Source: Dehalococcoidia bacterium (GTDB lineage Bacteria; Chloroflexota; Dehalococcoidia; JACVQG01; JAHKAY01). From it: a DNA stretch of 5,117 nt. The first letter of the stretch is position 1. The number at the start of each line of letters is the position of its first letter. The position numbers and the translations under genes were made by a program. The notes under the pieces were generated by a model. It saw nothing but the letters and a program-made list of their open reading frames with translations. It was not told the origin of the DNA and ran no database searches. The stretch lies in NCBI GenBank assembly GCA_030740315.1, contig JASLXN010000118.1, forward strand, positions 1 through 5,117, read 5' to 3'. Below, in pieces: positions 4,623 to 5,117 of the stretch.

Positions 4623-5117
4623 TCAAACATCAACCCCTAGCTCTTCGAGTAATTTTCGTACCAGTTTACCGAATTCAGACTCTGCGATCATCATCTGACG
4701 CCGGGGGCGTGGTAAATCAATTTTCAATTCACACTTAATTACGCCCGGGCGAGCGCTTAACACTATTACCCGATCAGCCAGATAGACGGCCTCCTCAACA
4801 TCATGAGTGATGAACATCACTGTCCGCTCAAAATCCTTCCAAACCCTCAATAACCAACTTTGCAGCTCTTTGCGTGTCAGGGCATCCAATGCACCGAAGG
4901 GTTCATCGAGGAGCAAAGTGGAACGTCCCATCAGCCATGTTCTCAGGAGAGCGGCACGCTGGCGCATACCCCCTGAGAGCGCCGAGGGATATTCGTTTTC
5001 AAAAGTCTCCAATCCAAAGTGAGGGAACATCTCAAGGGCTTTCTGTCGTGATTCTTTTCGGGGAATGCCCTGAATCTCCAATGGAATAAGCACGTTATTT
5101 AACACACTTCGCCATGG
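4623..5117 (-). CDS. ABC transporter ATP-binding protein, nitrate/sulfonate/taurine type (C-terminal part, 5' end outside window)
   Basis: The visible 164 residues are the C-terminal two thirds of an ABC importer ATPase. The frame is open to the window edge, where the residues read PWRSVLNNV; this is the sequence that follows the Q-loop in the SsuB/TauB/NrtD group (LLPWRxVLxNV), so the GTG at 5105 is internal. The signature motif LSGGMRQR is at visible residues 47-54, Walker B LLLDEP at 68-73, the D-loop GALD just after, and the switch histidine THD at 104-106 (His105). The tail (LSARPGVI ... IDLPRPRR) is typical of this subfamily. Walker A lies outside. All visible catalytic motifs are intact. 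The substrate cannot be told from the ATPase; nitrate, alkanesulfonate, taurine and thiamine-precursor transporters share this type. The permease and binding protein are expected nearby but are not in the window. GC (43% over 4621-4740, mostly coding, by hand count) is lower than in the fwd-type operon, which hints at a different origin. Confidence 0.9.
   Translation of the reverse strand, partial: PWRSVLNNVLIPLEIQGIPRKESRQKALEMFPHFGLETFENEYPSALSGGMRQRAALLRTWLMGRSTLLLDEPFGALDALTRKELQSWLLRVWKDFERTVMFITHDVEEAVYLADRVIVLSARPGVIKCELKIDLPRPRRQMMIAESEFGKLVRKLLEELGVDV

Overview
The window looks like a piece of an uncultured anaerobic bacterial genome. Most of it is GC-rich, with strong AGGAGG-type ribosome binding sites and one good TATAAT box, which argue for Bacteria. 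A formylmethanofuran-dehydrogenase-type module next to alicyclic or fatty acyl-CoA genes and a taurine/nitrate-type ABC ATPase would suit a sediment Chloroflexota (Dehalococcoidia-like) or a similar anaerobe. That taxonomic placement is inference from gene content; nothing in the window is a phylogenetic marker.

Region 1 (1-2141, + strand) is a tightly packed operon whose start lies before the window. It holds the C-terminal third of a FwdB/FmdB-type catalytic subunit, a small FwdD/FmdD-type molybdopterin-dinucleotide-binding subunit, a 12-cysteine iron-sulfur protein, and a 257-residue protein of unknown function. Junctions are a 1-nt overlap, a 0-nt gap and a 23-nt overlap, so translation is probably coupled. 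The likely job is a tungsten or molybdenum C1 (formyl/CO2) oxidoreductase fed by a dedicated Fe-S electron carrier. The substrate is open, because methanofuran is not general in Bacteria and the active-site half of FwdB is not visible.

Region 2 (2142-2461) is a 320-nt gap between convergent genes. It has no gene but carries a strong 15-bp inverted repeat with a 78-nt loop that ends at the stop codon of the next gene.

Region 3 (2462-4182, - strand) holds an enoyl-CoA hydratase/isomerase-family gene followed by a short-chain dehydrogenase resembling BadH (2-hydroxycyclohexanecarboxyl-CoA dehydrogenase). Together they could hydrate an enoyl-CoA and oxidise the resulting hydroxyacyl-CoA. The hydratase has a well-placed promoter and a ribosome binding site that fixes its start at 4182. 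The 149-nt spacer between the two genes carries overlapping GC-rich hairpins.

Region 4 (about 4226-4622) is a junction zone. It contains a likely C-terminal scrap of a cysteine desulfurase (+ strand), then AT-rich DNA (31% GC over 4441-4620 by hand count) with no gene. Region 5 (4623-5117, - strand) is the C-terminal part of an ABC transporter ATPase of the nitrate/sulfonate/taurine group, cut by the window edge and lower in GC than region 1. The scrap, the composition change and the gene-poor stretch suggest an old rearrangement or acquisition boundary.
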